DNA of 64,000 bases from Corynebacterium glucuronolyticum DSM 44120 (GTDB taxonomy: Bacteria > Actinomycetota > Actinomycetes > Mycobacteriales > Mycobacteriaceae), in the NCBI RefSeq assembly GCF_030440595.1, contig NZ_CP047452.1, forward strand, positions 1,612,001-1,676,000. The letters are read 5' to 3'. The position numbers were made by a program, and so were the translations under genes. The notes under the pieces are model-generated. The model saw only the letters and a list, made by a program, of their open reading frames with translations, was not told the origin of the DNA and did not search any database. Positions 8,609 to 18,557 of the stretch are shown here, piece by piece; the first letter of the stretch is position 1, and each line of letters begins with the position of its first letter.

Positions 8609-10618
8609 CTATCTTCCCCCGTGGCTTCTGGACGTGCGAAGGTAGGAAACACTCGAGGCATTGCTATCTTCCGCGTCGCTGGCTCGCGTGTCCTTGTTCT
8701 CTTCATTGGGAGCGCACCACGTACGGATGGATTCGGCAATGCCGGGGGCATCGAGCCCCAATTCCTCCAGAACCTGCGAACGCGACGCATGGCGAAGGAA
8801 TTTTTGGGGAACCGCAATGATCCGTACTGGGGTATCCACCCCGCACTGATCACACACCGTATCGATCATCGAGCCGACACCACCATGGATGACGCCATCC
8901 TCTACAGTCACAACGGTATCGTACTGCTCGGCAAGCTCCGGGATAAGTGGATTTACCGGAATCGCCCACCCCGGGTCGATGACATCAACAGAAAGCCCCT
9001 CCTGCTCCAAAGCCTGAGCAGCCTCCACACACGAGTCGGCAAGGGCACCGATCGAAATAATGAGAACCCTGTGCTGCCTCTCGCTATCCTCGGCATCGTT
9101 GTCATCTGCTACGTGCAAACCGGACGTGTAGATGAACTCAATGCCACCTTCGAGGGTCTCAACAGCGTCGATGACGGGAACGAGCGCACCCTTGGGAAAC
9201 CGCACGATGGTCGGCCCATCTTCATACTCGATAGCTTCATTGAACTGCTTCTTCAAGCGCTCGTCATCGCGCGGGGCAGCCAGACGCATACCCGGCACAA
9301 TACCGGCGATCGACATGTCCCACACACCGTTGTGAGAAGCCCCATCGGAGCCGGTAATCCCGGAGCGATCGAGGACAAAAGTCACGGGGAGTTTGAGCAG
9401 TCCTACGTCCATGAGCATCTGGTCGAATGCGCGGTTGAGGAACGTTGAATACAGCGCGACCACCGGGTGTAGCCCGCCGAGCGCCAAGCCGGCAGCTGAT
9501 GTCGTAGCGTGCTGCTCAGCAATCCCAACGTCGAAAAGCCGCTGGGGAAACTTTTCCCCGAACTTTGCTAAACCTGTTGGTCCGGCCATAGCGGCCGTGA
9601 TAGCAACTATGTCATCGCGCCGGGCACCCGCCTTGAGTAATTCCTCTGTGAAGACATCTGTCCACGAACGTTGCGACTCGGCAAGCGGCACGCCTGTCTC
9701 CGGGTTAATTGCGCCGGTGGAGTGCATCAAATCGGACGTTTTGTTCTCTGCAGGTGCGTAGCCACGCCCTTTCTCCGTCACGCAGTGGATAATGATCGGA
9801 CCGGTATATTCCTTGGCATATTTGAAGGCGTGCTCAAGAGCCTGGATGTTGTGTCCATCCACAGGTCCGACGTACTTCATATTCAATTCAGGGAACATTT
9901 CCGTGGGAATGACGTGGTATTTAACGCCCTCCTTGAGGGCGTGCATGACCTCAAAAGTTCGCTTGCCGACCCAGCCCATGGACTTCAGAGTGGTCTTGCC
10001 TTGCTCCATTACTTTGTCGTAGAAGGGCTGAGTCCGCAGATCAGCGAGACTATTCGCAAAGCCACCAATCGTGGGTGAGTAGCTGCGACCATTGTCGTTG
10101 ACGACGATGACGATGTTGCGGGTCTTGTCCTCAGCGATGTTATTGAGTGCCTCCCAGCACATGCCTCCGGTCAGTGCGCCATCGCCGACAACCGCCACAA
10201 CTTTACGGTCGATCTGATCCGTGAGCGCGAACGCCTTGGCCAAACCGTCGGCATAGCTCAAGGCAGCAGAAGCGTGGGAGGATTCTGTCCAGTCGTGTTC
10301 TGACTCTCCCCGATCTGTATAGCCAGAGAGCCCACCCTTCTGCCGTAACGTATCGAACTTGTCTGCGCGACCGGTAAGGATCTTATGCACGTAAGACTGG
10401 TGAGACGTATCGAAGATAAGAGGATCCTTCGGAGACTCGAAAACCCTGTGCAAGGCGATGGTCAGTTCTACTACGCCAAGATTAGGGCCCAAGTGTCCTC
10501 CGGTAGCGGAGACCTTCTCAACCAGGAAGTCGCGAATCTCGCTTGCCAGATCTTCGAGTCTTTCTAGGGGAAGAGCTCGAACGTCGCTGGGGGAAACGAT
10601 CCTTTGAAGAAGGCTCAT
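8609..10618 (-). CDS. dxs: 1-deoxy-D-xylulose-5-phosphate synthase
   Basis: Dxs condenses pyruvate and glyceraldehyde 3-phosphate with thiamine diphosphate, the entry step of the MEP isoprenoid pathway. The 669-residue protein has the N-terminal [14 protein letters not shown] motif, the TPP/Mg site [16 protein letters not shown] and the transketolase pyrimidine-domain signature with AEQHA and a glycine-rich [12 protein letters not shown]. It ends in a roughly 30-residue hydrophilic tail rich in Glu, Asp, Ser and Arg that looks dispensable. ATG at 10618 lacks a strong ribosome binding site. It is convergent with argD. Confidence 0.96.
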   Translation of the reverse strand: MSLLQRIVSPSDVRALPLERLEDLASEIRDFLVEKVSATGGHLGPNLGVVELTIALHRVFESPKDPLIFDTSHQSYVHKILTGRADKFDTLRQKGGLSGYTDRGESEHDWTESSHASAALSYADGLAKAFALTDQIDRKVVAVVGDGALTGGMCWEALNNIAEDKTRNIVIVVNDNGRSYSPTIGGFANSLADLRTQPFYDKVMEQGKTTLKSMGWVGKRTFEVMHALKEGVKYHVIPTEMFPELNMKYVGPVDGHNIQALEHAFKYAKEYTGPIIIHCVTEKGRGYAPAENKTSDLMHSTGAINPETGVPLAESQRSWTDVFTEELLKAGARRDDIVAITAAMAGPTGLAKFGEKFPQRLFDVGIAEQHATTSAAGLALGGLHPVVALYSTFLNRAFDQMLMDVGLLKLPVTFVLDRSGITGSDGASHNGVWDMSIAGIVPGMRLAAPRDDERLKKQFNEAIEYEDGPTIVRFPKGALVPVIDAVETLEGGIEFIYTSGLHVADDNDAEDSERQHRVLIISIGALADSCVEAAQALEQEGLSVDVIDPGWAIPVNPLIPELAEQYDTVVTVEDGVIHGGVGSMIDTVCDQCGVDTPVRIIAVPQKFLRHASRSQVLEELGLDAPGIAESIRTWCAPNEENKDTRASDAEDSNASSVSYLRTSRSHGGR

Positions 10619-10880
10619 GAGTTTTTCGATGCCTCACTTTTCACAAGTTATACGGATATGTACGACCTCGCGGTGTTTTGGGGCAGAGGATGCTCGTGTA
10701 CTGCCCTAATAACCGTAGGAAGCGGAGGCGCTAGGTTCCGAGTTGTGCTCAAACGCGCGCACCGCTTATTACTCCAGAGTGTACCTGTGCCCGAAACTGG
10801 ACACCGGCAAAGGTAAATTATTGGGAAACCGGGGGTAAACCTTTGACTAAATGAGACTTCTGTTCACCCCCACTGTGGTG

Positions 10881-12125
10881 CTACTGCGCTGCGGAAAGCG
10901 ATACGACTGTTTCGAAGTGGTAGCTGCCAGGAAAAGCGTTCACTAGGAAAATACGGTCAATGTGAAATCCGTTATCTACCCATGTACGCAGATCGCGAGC
11001 GCACGTTGCCGGATCACAGCCGAAGTGTACCACCCGCTGTGGGCGACGCATTGCAATGTCCGCAATTGTCATTGTTCCTGCTCCTGTTCGTGGTGGATCG
11101 AGAATGACGAGAGCAGGCTGGGGCAATGAGGGAATCGTCTTCGCTACGTCTCCCCTTGCAAATGCAACTTGGTCAGAGCCCTGCCAATCCCGCACATTGG
11201 TGGTATCCACACTGATCACATCAGCTACGGGATCTGCGAGGGCGGCAACAACTGCCGGTGCAAGGGCGCCGACCCCGCCATAGAGATCCCACCCAACGAG
11301 CGGTTGATCGGTTCCCCCGGCGAAGTGATCGTCTTTCGTTGCCTCCTGAATGAGAGAGCTGAAGATCGCGGGTACATCTTTATGAGCTTGCCAAAACCCC
11401 GTCACCGGGAAGGCAAAAGGTGTATCTTCTACCTTCTCATTGACAAGCTTGCTACCCGCCACAAGACGACCGCGGTTGCTCACCCGTTTGCCGCGCGGAG
11501 CACGGACAGTCTCTACGACGTGCACCTCACCGGTGCTGTCTACCGCACACACGACTTCAGCGCCCGGGGTGAAGGTGTGCTCTTCCACGACATCGTAAAT
11601 ACGCGGATCAATAGCACTACAACGGGTGCACACAATGTCGTTGGAGTGCCGCTTACGCACACCTGCTCGGCCTTGTCTGTTCACGCCGAAGCGAGCACGT
11701 GTGCGGTACCCCGGGCGAGTGTCAATGTCGACGATCTCTGGGGCTGGGAGTTCTCCATCGAACCGTCCAATCCTATGGAGCTGATCAATCAGGATTGTCT
11801 CTTTCAGCTCTGCTTCCTTCTCCGGACGCACGTCATGGAAATCGCAACATCCTGCGCCATCGGCAGCGGCAGGGCACCGCGACGGACCACGATACGATCC
11901 AGCCTCGTCGACGGTGTCGACAACTGCGCGCAAGAATCGCTTTTTCTTTTGGGTAATTGTGGCGGTGACGAGATCCCCTGGGAGGGCTCCTTCTAGGAAC
12001 ACTACCTGGTCGTTTACTGTGCCGATAGATTCACCGCCGTGAGCAGGCCGATCAGCGCGTAGCCTCATGCTCATCCCCACATTCACCTCAGCAGGCTGCG
12101 CACCCGTTGGATCAATGTCACTCAT
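10881..12125 (-). CDS. TrmA/RumA-type 5-methyluridine RNA methyltransferase
   Basis: This is a class I SAM-dependent uracil-C5 methyltransferase acting on tRNA or rRNA; the exact target cannot be told from sequence. The 414-residue protein starts with a TRAM-like RNA-binding domain (residues 15-70). A cysteine cluster (CPAAADGAGCC, near 84-94) resembles the iron-sulfur site of RumA. The SAM motif is LYGGVGAL, the motif LDPPRTGAG follows, and the catalytic cysteine lies in HFGCDPATCARD. Its ATG overlaps the end of the upstream DUF3159 gene by eight bases (ATGAGTGA), so translation is probably coupled. Related genomes carry the same pair. Confidence 0.88.
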   Translation of the reverse strand: MSDIDPTGAQPAEVNVGMSMRLRADRPAHGGESIGTVNDQVVFLEGALPGDLVTATITQKKKRFLRAVVDTVDEAGSYRGPSRCPAAADGAGCCDFHDVRPEKEAELKETILIDQLHRIGRFDGELPAPEIVDIDTRPGYRTRARFGVNRQGRAGVRKRHSNDIVCTRCSAIDPRIYDVVEEHTFTPGAEVVCAVDSTGEVHVVETVRAPRGKRVSNRGRLVAGSKLVNEKVEDTPFAFPVTGFWQAHKDVPAIFSSLIQEATKDDHFAGGTDQPLVGWDLYGGVGALAPAVVAALADPVADVISVDTTNVRDWQGSDQVAFARGDVAKTIPSLPQPALVILDPPRTGAGTMTIADIAMRRPQRVVHFGCDPATCARDLRTWVDNGFHIDRIFLVNAFPGSYHFETVVSLSAAQ

Positions 12126-13005
12126 GATCAGGTCCTACTTTCTCTTCCGTCGGGCTAGTTTTTTCGTTTGTGGATGCTATTCCGTCTCCGACGAGACCAC
12201 CGGTCTTGTCCCCTACCCCATGTGCAGTAGCTTCTTCGATGATGCCATCAGCCTTTCGAATTGCCCAGATAGTAATGAGCAGAACCACAGCAGTCAACGG
12301 CCACCCCATGAGGATCTTGACAACCCCAAGTGCCGTTGTAGAAGCAGCGTTGTACAGGTGATTTTGAATGATGAACCTGGCGATAAACACAAGCACCCAA
12401 GCCACGGTGGCACCGTCGTAGTAACGGCGTGCACGGGGATATCTGCGCCAACCAAAGCCATCACCTTTAAGGCCCTTCCAGACCACTCCGACTGCGGGCC
12501 AGCGGATGACAATTGAAATGAGGAAGATGACTGCGTAGAGCAGCGACATCCAGATTCCGTACAGGAAAAACCCCTTCGCGTCGCCCATAAACCAAGCAAT
12601 TGCCGCACACAAAATGACGCCGATGAATCCGGACACTGCCGGCTGGAGTGTCTCCTTGCGAATGAGTCTCCAAATAAAAACGAGAGCAGCAACCCCAAGT
12701 GCGGTAAAAATAGCTGCTTTAAGACCCAAAAAGGAATTAGCGGGCACGTAAACCACGATGGGGAGCGTGGTTGCCACTAGGCCGGAGAGACCTCCCATTT
12801 GGTCAAGAAGGCTCGGCGCTTCTTCTTCTGCCTCTGTAGGCAAAAGAGCCTCGTCCTCAACTGTTCCGACACGAGGCTCTACGGTGTGGGATCCCCCCTC
12901 ATTTCCATTATTTTCGGATAAACCGTCACTAGCCGCGTGCGTCTCCCGCAGTGATTGGTGTCCATCTTTTCCCTCTGATGCGGAGGAATAATTGTCTTGT
13001 GTCAC
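12118..13005 (-). CDS. DUF3159 family integral membrane protein
   Basis: The 295-residue protein has a hydrophilic N-terminal segment of about 85 residues followed by DUF3159. I count about six membrane segments, including VATTLPIVVYVPANSFLGL, FTALGVAALVFIW, GVILCAAIAWFMG, LYAVIFLISIVI and LTAVVLLITIWAI. No transport or catalytic motif is evident and no function is known to me. GTG at 13005 follows AAGGAT. It overlaps the RNA methyltransferase downstream and conserves the actinobacterial DUF3710-DUF3159-methyltransferase order, so a link to RNA or envelope homeostasis would be speculation. Confidence 0.82.
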   Translation of the reverse strand: MTQDNYSSASEGKDGHQSLRETHAASDGLSENNGNEGGSHTVEPRVGTVEDEALLPTEAEEEAPSLLDQMGGLSGLVATTLPIVVYVPANSFLGLKAAIFTALGVAALVFIWRLIRKETLQPAVSGFIGVILCAAIAWFMGDAKGFFLYGIWMSLLYAVIFLISIVIRWPAVGVVWKGLKGDGFGWRRYPRARRYYDGATVAWVLVFIARFIIQNHLYNAASTTALGVVKILMGWPLTAVVLLITIWAIRKADGIIEEATAHGVGDKTGGLVGDGIASTNEKTSPTEEKVGPDHE

Positions 13006-13328
13006 GTTTTATCCTTGGTTCTTGGTTAGTTGGGCGATGGTGTCACATTACAGTTCCAGATCCACACTCACACAACCGCGCAGCACGCACGGCCCCCGCT
13101 GAGGTTCCCAAGCAAACAAGAGGAAACCGAGGTTACCGGAAAGTGATGGCATGTAGCCAGTGGATTCCTCGAAACGTAAAGCCCGACAACGAGAAAATGA
13201 GCGATGCCCCTTTCCAGGGACATCCCAACGGCATAGTGGAGGAACAGCACAGTGGAGGAACAAAACTCTGGCCCACATTGCTGCATTTCCCTCGGTGCTC
13301 GAAGCGCTGACGGGCACCGAAAGGAACC
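13006..13328. other. Gap between DUF3710 and DUF3159 genes
   Basis: The spacer of 323 bases holds no recognisable gene. A near-perfect tandem of AGTGGAGGAACA (about 13238-13263) is the only repeat seen. The promoter for the DUF3159-methyltransferase pair may lie here, but no clear -35/-10 pair stands out. Confidence 0.4.
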
Positions 13329-14327
13329 TTAGAATGAGCGATTTTGTGGTGCGATCTGCTGAATGGCGGAGCCATTAACACTATCAGAACGCCAATCAAA
13401 CATTCGCTCACGAGCCTCGGCTGCGCTGCGGGAGGTGTCGCGTCCACGCGTGCTTTCCACGTAAGCACCTGAATTCTCTGCCTCAGATAGGGGAGCATCG
13501 TCCCCTTCGCCAAAAGCTAGACCTTCCGTGCGGCTGTCATGTGCCGATTGGTCAAAACCGGCAGACGGTGTCGGGACATATGCATGAGCTCCAGACGAAG
13601 AAACGTCGTCTTCGTCCCGAACATAGTCTGTGGATGAGTCTTCAGGAGTGGGCCGGCTGCTCTGGACATCGTCCTGTACATCCAGGGGATCGGAACCTTC
13701 TTCACGCACAGTCTGAGACGCTAGTGGAGGCTCTTGTGGCTGGCGTGCGATTGAGTGCTCTCTATGCGCGCGCGCCTGCATGGCATCTTGGATTTGTTTC
13801 GCGAGCGCGTCTGGCACGGAAATCGGTAGCGGCTGCCCTGGCGGAATGGGGGCATCACCGCGGTCAACAATGGTTCGAGCAACCGTTGCCCTGGCGATCT
13901 CGGCCATTTCATCCGCGGTCTCGTTCGGTGCAGCACAGGTAAAGCGAATCATCCATCGCCCACCCTGCACGCCGATAAGGCGGAGCGTCGCCCGCTGTGT
14001 GCGTCCAACAACCTCCGGACCCCACGGACCATCCTCAACATGGGCATCGAGACCGTCTTCCGTCATGCCGTCGACAATGCTCGGGTATACCTCGCGCCAC
14101 AGGTTACCTGTCTTCGCGGCGGCAAACCCGACCGGGGTAATGCGGCCATAAGGAGTAACAATGTGGAGTAGTTTCGGCCCCTGCTCCCCCATCTCCACTT
14201 GGACTTCGGAATCATGAGGAAGCGGGATCCGCAGAGAACCCAGGTCAAGCACGCTCGATGCGAAGTCGCTCACGTCGAGTTCCCGCGCACCAGGGCTTTC
14301 TGAATCGAACGGACCAAAAATGTTCAT
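13329..14327 (-). CDS. DUF3710 family protein
   Basis: The 332-residue protein carries DUF3710 in residues 1-190, recognisable from GPFDSESPGARELDVSDF, a middle segment VTPYGRITPVGFAAAKTG and ARATVARTIVDRGDAPIPPG. The C-terminal 140 residues are low-complexity, rich in Ser, Asp, Glu and Pro, and look disordered. No membrane segment or catalytic motif is seen, and no function is known to me. ATG at 14327 follows TTAAGGAAT at good spacing. dut lies upstream on the same strand, an order shared by many Actinobacteria. Confidence 0.82.
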   Translation of the reverse strand: MNIFGPFDSESPGARELDVSDFASSVLDLGSLRIPLPHDSEVQVEMGEQGPKLLHIVTPYGRITPVGFAAAKTGNLWREVYPSIVDGMTEDGLDAHVEDGPWGPEVVGRTQRATLRLIGVQGGRWMIRFTCAAPNETADEMAEIARATVARTIVDRGDAPIPPGQPLPISVPDALAKQIQDAMQARAHREHSIARQPQEPPLASQTVREEGSDPLDVQDDVQSSRPTPEDSSTDYVRDEDDVSSSGAHAYVPTPSAGFDQSAHDSRTEGLAFGEGDDAPLSEAENSGAYVESTRGRDTSRSAAEARERMFDWRSDSVNGSAIQQIAPQNRSF

Positions 14328-14798
14328 CTGTATTCCTTAATTAAATATGGTCAAACTTTTCGCGAATTCCGCAGTAGTTGGGCAGTTGCTCTACTTTGGG
14401 ATCCTACCGCCCCTGTATTGTCCTCGACTGCGCTCCGGGGCTATATTCGTCGTTTCTCCGCACAAATCTGCACGCCAATACCCGCTTTTGAAAGACATGT
14501 AACACAGGACACTCCGACGACGTCACGTGGATTACGACCCTCGCCTGTCACTCTAACGCCACAACCCCAAAGGTCACCAGGATTACCACGCAGTGAATGT
14601 GCACCTACGCTAGCGCACGAATCAATTCGCCGTCGGTGTGATTCCTGGGCGAGACTGTGGGCGTTATTGAAACAAGGAAGTGACCAGAATTTGGGTTACA
14701 GCCAGCAGCTTCATGATTCTCAGCGGTATGCGTGGCGAGCACACACATACCTTTCGCTGACGTGTGCATCCGCATCCGTCTACACACAAAGAGCAGTG
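14328..14798. other. Gap between dut and DUF3710 gene
   Basis: This 471-base spacer lies between two minus-strand genes. It contains no open frame I can support. The AT-rich 40 bases just before the DUF3710 start probably include its promoter. Confidence 0.4.
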
Positions 14799-15248
14799 CT
14801 AACCCAGGAGAGCTGAGCCTCCGGTCGATCCATACCCACCGGCGCCGCGCTCGGTATCGTCCAACTCATCCACTTCAATAACAATGGGCAGCTCAATCTT
14901 CTGAATCAGAAGCTGCGCAATGCGATCACCACGCGTTATCTGGATTGCCTCGGTACGATCTGTATTTACCAGACACACCTTGATCTCACCCCGATAACCT
15001 GAATCAATAGTGCCCGGCGTATTGACGATCGATAGACCTTTCTTGGCAGCCAACCCCGATCGCGGATGGATCAAGCCAACGTAACCAGTATCGAGTGCCA
15101 TCGCGATGCCGGTTGATACGAGTGCGCGCTCCCCCGGCTGAAGAACAAGAGTTTCGGCGGAATGCAGGTCAATCCCCGCATCGTCCGCGTGTGCACGCTG
15201 TGGCAGGGGGAGGTCAGGATCAAGGCGTTTGATTGCTAATTTTTCCAC
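14799..15248 (-). CDS. dut: dUTP diphosphatase
   Basis: Dut hydrolyses dUTP to dUMP and pyrophosphate, keeping uracil out of DNA and feeding thymidylate synthesis. The 149-residue trimeric dUTPase shows all five motifs: DDAGIDLHS (22-30), [25 protein letters not shown] with the catalytic Asp, [12 protein letters not shown], and the C-terminal [10 protein letters not shown] arm that closes the active site. GTG at 15248 agrees with family length. Divergent from DUF3093. Confidence 0.95.
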   Translation of the reverse strand: MEKLAIKRLDPDLPLPQRAHADDAGIDLHSAETLVLQPGERALVSTGIAMALDTGYVGLIHPRSGLAAKKGLSIVNTPGTIDSGYRGEIKVCLVNTDRTEAIQITRGDRIAQLLIQKIELPIVIEVDELDDTERGAGGYGSTGGSALLG

Positions 15249-15803
15249 CGTTCCAGCCTACAATAGCAGCCGAATTAGGCCACCTTTTCAGCGCGTTTAA
15301 CCACACATCGAATCCTGCCGTCTCAAGGAGTACCACACGGAGACTACCTATGGAGACCACAAAGCGGCTTACCCGCGGAGACCACTTCCAAACGTTTTCG
15401 TCCTCAGGCGAAAACAACCACATGGCACAGCAAAACGCGAGGATACTTAGGGGCTAAGGAGCCGTGGTCAGCATCGGGATGGCTTGTCACTAATGATCTG
15501 GAGACTCAGAGTTTTCAACCGATCCAGGATGGCGAAAAACCGCGCGTAGCAAATCGAATCGATGGTAATAAACACGTACTCACACTGCGACGCGCTGTTA
15601 AATACATAGCAGCTAAGTCCATTGCACCGCATTTTTGAACACACTGCAACACGCCGCGATGTAGGCATGACACTAGTAACGGGTGCGATGCCGGAGTCGA
15701 ATTTTCTCATGCTGGCTCCCTCCTGCCAGAGAATGTGTCCTGTGGCACAACATGGCCGAGCCCTTATCCGCCTAAAGTTTTACGTGAAGTAAACTGATGA
15801 ACC
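15249..15803. other. Long divergent intergenic region dut / DUF3093
   Basis: The 555-base region contains one candidate small gene on the minus strand (15468-15710, listed separately) and otherwise no supportable feature. The last 40 bases, with TAAAGT and GTAAACT, are AT-rich and probably include the DUF3093 promoter. Confidence 0.4.
15468..15710 (-). CDS. Candidate small Cys-containing protein, unrecognised
   Basis: An 80-residue frame starts at ATG 15710 with AGGAGGGAG at ideal spacing, the best ribosome binding site in this gap. The product contains six cysteines spread along its length, including CSKMRCNGLSC near residues 24-34, and a moderately hydrophobic stretch around residues 45-60. 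I recognise no family. Its upstream neighbour on the opposite strand is DUF3093. It may be chance: the only support is the ribosome binding site and an uninterrupted frame. Confidence 0.3.
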   Translation of the reverse strand: MRKFDSGIAPVTSVMPTSRRVAVCSKMRCNGLSCYVFNSASQCEYVFITIDSICYARFFAILDRLKTLSLQIISDKPSRC

Positions 15804-16334
15804 ATGAGCGGAGACAAGAAGGCACAAAAACCGACTGTTCTTTATGAGGAACGTCACCATGCGCCGGTGTGGTGGTGGATTTTCGGCCTGGCAGTAGCAT
15901 TCCTTATTGCTGCACAAGTTCAGCACAACCGGGCAATGATCTGGGGATACATCACTTTCGCCATTTTTGGTGGCGCTGTCATTTGGTTCCTGGCTTCCCT
16001 TTCAAGCAACGGGGTTCGAGTTGAACAGGATGCATCCGGCGAACGTTGGCTTACATCCAAGGGGGCAAACCTCCCTGCCTCCGTCGTCTCCCGAAGCCTC
16101 GCAATCCCCCAGTCAGCCAAGCAATCCGCGATGGGCCGACAGCTCGATCCGGCCGCCTTCCTTATCTACCACGGATGGGTGAAGCAGTTGGCAATGTTCG
16201 TCCTAAACGATCCAGAAGATCCCACACCATATTGGCTCGTCAGCTCAAGAGATCCAGAAAGCCTCATTCGCGCCTTCGTACCAGACCAGGCCGAGCAGGC
16301 AATGTCTATGATCGCCGAATCCGACAGAGCATAA
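15804..16334 (+). CDS. DUF3093 family membrane protein
   Basis: The 176-residue protein has two adjacent N-terminal membrane segments (VWWWIFGLAVAFLIAA, residues 22-37, and YITFAIFGGAVIWFLAS) followed by a soluble domain. It has the DUF3093 sequence VLYEERHHAPVWWW at the start and a PYWLVSSRDPESLIRAF signature near residues 142-158. That end motif resembles proteins that read out membrane-proximal signals, but no function is established. It is divergent from dut and convergent with the DUF4193 gene, an order conserved in Corynebacteriales. Confidence 0.85.
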   Translation: MSGDKKAQKPTVLYEERHHAPVWWWIFGLAVAFLIAAQVQHNRAMIWGYITFAIFGGAVIWFLASLSSNGVRVEQDASGERWLTSKGANLPASVVSRSLAIPQSAKQSAMGRQLDPAAFLIYHGWVKQLAMFVLNDPEDPTPYWLVSSRDPESLIRAFVPDQAEQAMSMIAESDRA

Positions 16335-16775
16335 CAATTGGCAGGAGTTGATCGAACCCCGTAAGGGGTTGTGATTTCACCCACCGCAGGACCACATACC
16401 CTTCCTCCGTGCCATGTCCTTCCTCCCCCGCCCCGGAACTATCTCGTCTCACCAAACAGGTTCCTCTGTACCCGGGTGGTCTAAGATCCGTTCAACGATT
16501 CGTCGGCCCGGGTTTTGCGATAACACAAAGCCCTCGCCGGCTGGGCGAGGGCTCCACACCATCTGTAATTTAGCCGCTCAGAGGCCACATCAGCGTGACT
16601 CTCTCATGGGTGCAACCGCGACATCCTTATTTGGGGACACCACGACCCGCTCGCTGCCTACCCCAGGTTGGTGTGCACGCAGCTACCCCCTGCCCCGAAG
16701 GAAGTGAACTCTGAGCAAGCGAGTTCATCTGCTGATTCAACAGCAAAAATATCGATACGACCGTACGGGTATAGC
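16335..16775. other. Gap between convergent DUF3093 and DUF4193 genes
   Basis: The 441-base spacer lies between two converging genes and contains a strong hairpin at 16529-16553 (listed separately). I see no other supportable feature in it. Confidence 0.45.
16529..16553. terminator. Hairpin between convergent genes
   Basis: AGCCCTCGCC and GGCGAGGGCT form a perfect 10-base stem around a five-base GGCTG loop. There is no long T-tract on either side, so it is a weak or bidirectional terminator candidate serving the DUF3093 and DUF4193 genes. Confidence 0.6.
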
Positions 16776-17069
16776 CTAAGCGCAATCCATACAGATCAGA
16801 GTGCCGTCCGGCTCCTCGTGAGAAAGTCGCTTGCGGCTCTGAACAATGAAGCAAGAGCCACAAGTAAATTCGTCGCTACGCTTCGGAACTACCGCGACAT
16901 CGATCTCCTCGCGGGTGACATCCTGGGTCGGAATGTCAAAGGTTTCCACCTCATCACCGTTGTCATCCATTTCGTCACTCTGCTTTTCCTGAGAGCGGAG
17001 ACCTTCGAGGGAATCGGCATCAAGATCATCGTCTGCGAGACGACGCGGTGCATCGTAATCAGTAGCCAT
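16776..17069 (-). CDS. DUF4193 family protein with zinc-ribbon cysteines
   Basis: The 97-residue acidic protein matches DUF4193. It starts MATDYDAPRR, has a middle segment rich in Asp and Glu, and ends with two Cys pairs, FTCGSC and LICMDC, likely to bind one zinc. The start at 17069 is the ATG that gives the family N-terminus; longer frames add 17 unrelated residues. Its location beside the inositol monophosphatase and upstream of sigA is conserved in Actinobacteria. Function unknown; a nucleic-acid or RNA-polymerase association is a guess from composition. Confidence 0.85.
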   Translation of the reverse strand: MATDYDAPRRLADDDLDADSLEGLRSQEKQSDEMDDNGDEVETFDIPTQDVTREEIDVAVVPKRSDEFTCGSCFIVQSRKRLSHEEPDGTLICMDCA

Positions 17070-17636
17070 GTAAGTTGAATAATCCTTATCACTCAGTCCT
17101 GTCAAGTGGTGAGAAATCACTCATGTGCTCCTCACTTTCTCGGCATGTTAGAGCGCCCCTATAAAGCTTGTCACTTCCATCACCCCCGTCTCGCATAATT
17201 GCTGGCCACAGCGCTGACCGGGGGTGATTAGAGCTAACTTTCCACCTCCAAAGAATCTAAGTATTTCTTATCTTTTCCTGATGTTTTTTAAGCTGCCCTG
17301 ACCACAGCTCCACGAATACCAACTTCCATCCCCAAGACTCTCGCACTCCATGCAAACGTTTCGACCAGCCTAGCCCTTGAAAACCCACTATCCACTGTGT
17401 CGAGCCCCCGTTCACTAGTCACACCGTCAACAGCAAAGCGCTTCACCGTTCCGCGCACGACGCTGCGGAGGGTAGTTTAACGAGAAAACAGCCACATGAA
17501 ATAGCGCGCGAAGCACCGGGCGGCCACTTCGATCCCTCATGTTTCGCAAATTGTTCACAATGCGTACGTATGTCTGTTGTTGGATCACGTACCGTCACAC
17601 GTACCGTCGCTGGGAGACACTTACGTAGGTAGACCC
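17070..17636. other. Gap between inositol monophosphatase and DUF4193 genes
   Basis: This 567-base spacer lies between two minus-strand genes. It holds the 10-base inverted repeat at 17179-17228 and a short direct repeat ACGTACCGTC near 17586-17607. No open frame here is supportable. Confidence 0.4.
17179..17228. repeat. Inverted repeat upstream of DUF4193 gene
   Basis: ATCACCCCCG at 17179-17188 and CGGGGGTGAT at 17219-17228 are perfect inverted copies separated by 30 bases. They lie about 110 bases upstream of the DUF4193 start. The pair could be an operator or form a stem in the leader. Confidence 0.65.
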
Positions 17637-18557
17637 CTAATCTGGAATTGCGTCGAGAGCCCCTGCGCTAGCCAAGAGACGTTCGAAAGCATCACCAACT
17701 CCCGGTGCAGCGCCCCACACCGGCAGTCCTTCCCGTCCCGGCACACTGATACCTGGAGAATGCACGCTTGCACCGGCTTCCTCCGCGATGATCTGCCCAG
17801 CGGCGTAGTCCCACGGGTGAATACCGTGTTCAAAATAACAGTCCACACGACCTTCCCCGAGGGCACAAAGATCGAGGGCGGCCGAACCCATACGTCGAAT
17901 ATCACGCACGGTAGGCAATAGTTTGGTCAGAATTTCTGCCTGCTTCGTGCGTCGGGACGCTAGGTAGGCAAAGCCTGTTGCTAGAAGGCTCTGTTCTATC
18001 TCAGTCGCGCTGGATGCGGAAATCTGCGCAAATGCCTCATGCCCCACAGTTTCTCCAGGAGGAACCACCGCTTTCTGAGCCCCCTCGCCCCGCGCTGAGC
18101 GGTACACCTCGCCGGTAACAACATTAATCACTGCGCCTGCAACGATATCCTCATTTATCGCAGCGGCTATCGATACTGCATACTGCGGAATTCCGTAGAT
18201 AAAGTTCACTGTTCCATCGATGGGATCGATAACCCAGGTGACCCCAGACTGCGAAGTAGAACGAGCCCCTTCTTCGCCGAGGAATCCATCTGCGGGCCTC
18301 AGCGCTCGAATTGAGTTTGTGATGAACTCCTCGGAGTGCTTATCAACTTCCGTAACAGGATCCACGTCGGAGCTCTTCGTGGTCGTCACGCGCTTCAAGT
18401 CACCTACCCCTGCGCGCTCCTTCCGGATTAACGCGGCAGCTTTCAACGCCACGACAACCGCAATATCGCGCAGTTCATCGGGTGCGGGGAGCTTCGCTTC
18501 CTCTGCTTGTGCTTGTCCTCCATAAACCACAGTTTGATCCTCGATCTGTCCCATCAT
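17637..18557 (-). CDS. suhB: Inositol monophosphatase family phosphatase (SuhB-like)
   Basis: This Mg-dependent phosphatase acts on inositol monophosphate or related sugar phosphates; inositol feeds mycothiol and phosphatidylinositol in this group. The sequence has the metal sites FLGEEGAR, WVIDPIDGTVNF (first catalytic aspartates) and GIHPWDYAAGQIIAEEAGA, plus RRMGSAALDLCALGEGRVD. I placed the start at ATG 18557 because AGAGGAG lies six bases before it, giving 306 residues. An open frame to ATG 18707 would add 50 residues, has GAAAGGGA just before it, and contains no family sequence. It is divergent from ppgK. Confidence 0.88.
   Translation of the reverse strand: MMGQIEDQTVVYGGQAQAEEAKLPAPDELRDIAVVVALKAAALIRKERAGVGDLKRVTTTKSSDVDPVTEVDKHSEEFITNSIRALRPADGFLGEEGARSTSQSGVTWVIDPIDGTVNFIYGIPQYAVSIAAAINEDIVAGAVINVVTGEVYRSARGEGAQKAVVPPGETVGHEAFAQISASSATEIEQSLLATGFAYLASRRTKQAEILTKLLPTVRDIRRMGSAALDLCALGEGRVDCYFEHGIHPWDYAAGQIIAEEAGASVHSPGISVPGREGLPVWGAAPGVGDAFERLLASAGALDAIPD

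Noticed and set aside
8500..8646. Short plus-strand frame with AGGAGG after argD
   Set aside because: The GTG is only three bases from AGGAGG, the product is unrecognisable, and it runs into the dxs coding region.
13238..13263. AGTGGAGGAACA tandem pair
   Set aside because: Only two short copies in a gene-free spacer; likely chance.
16668..17078. 136-residue frame over the DUF4193 gene
   Set aside because: Overlaps a well-supported gene on the opposite strand and has no family match.
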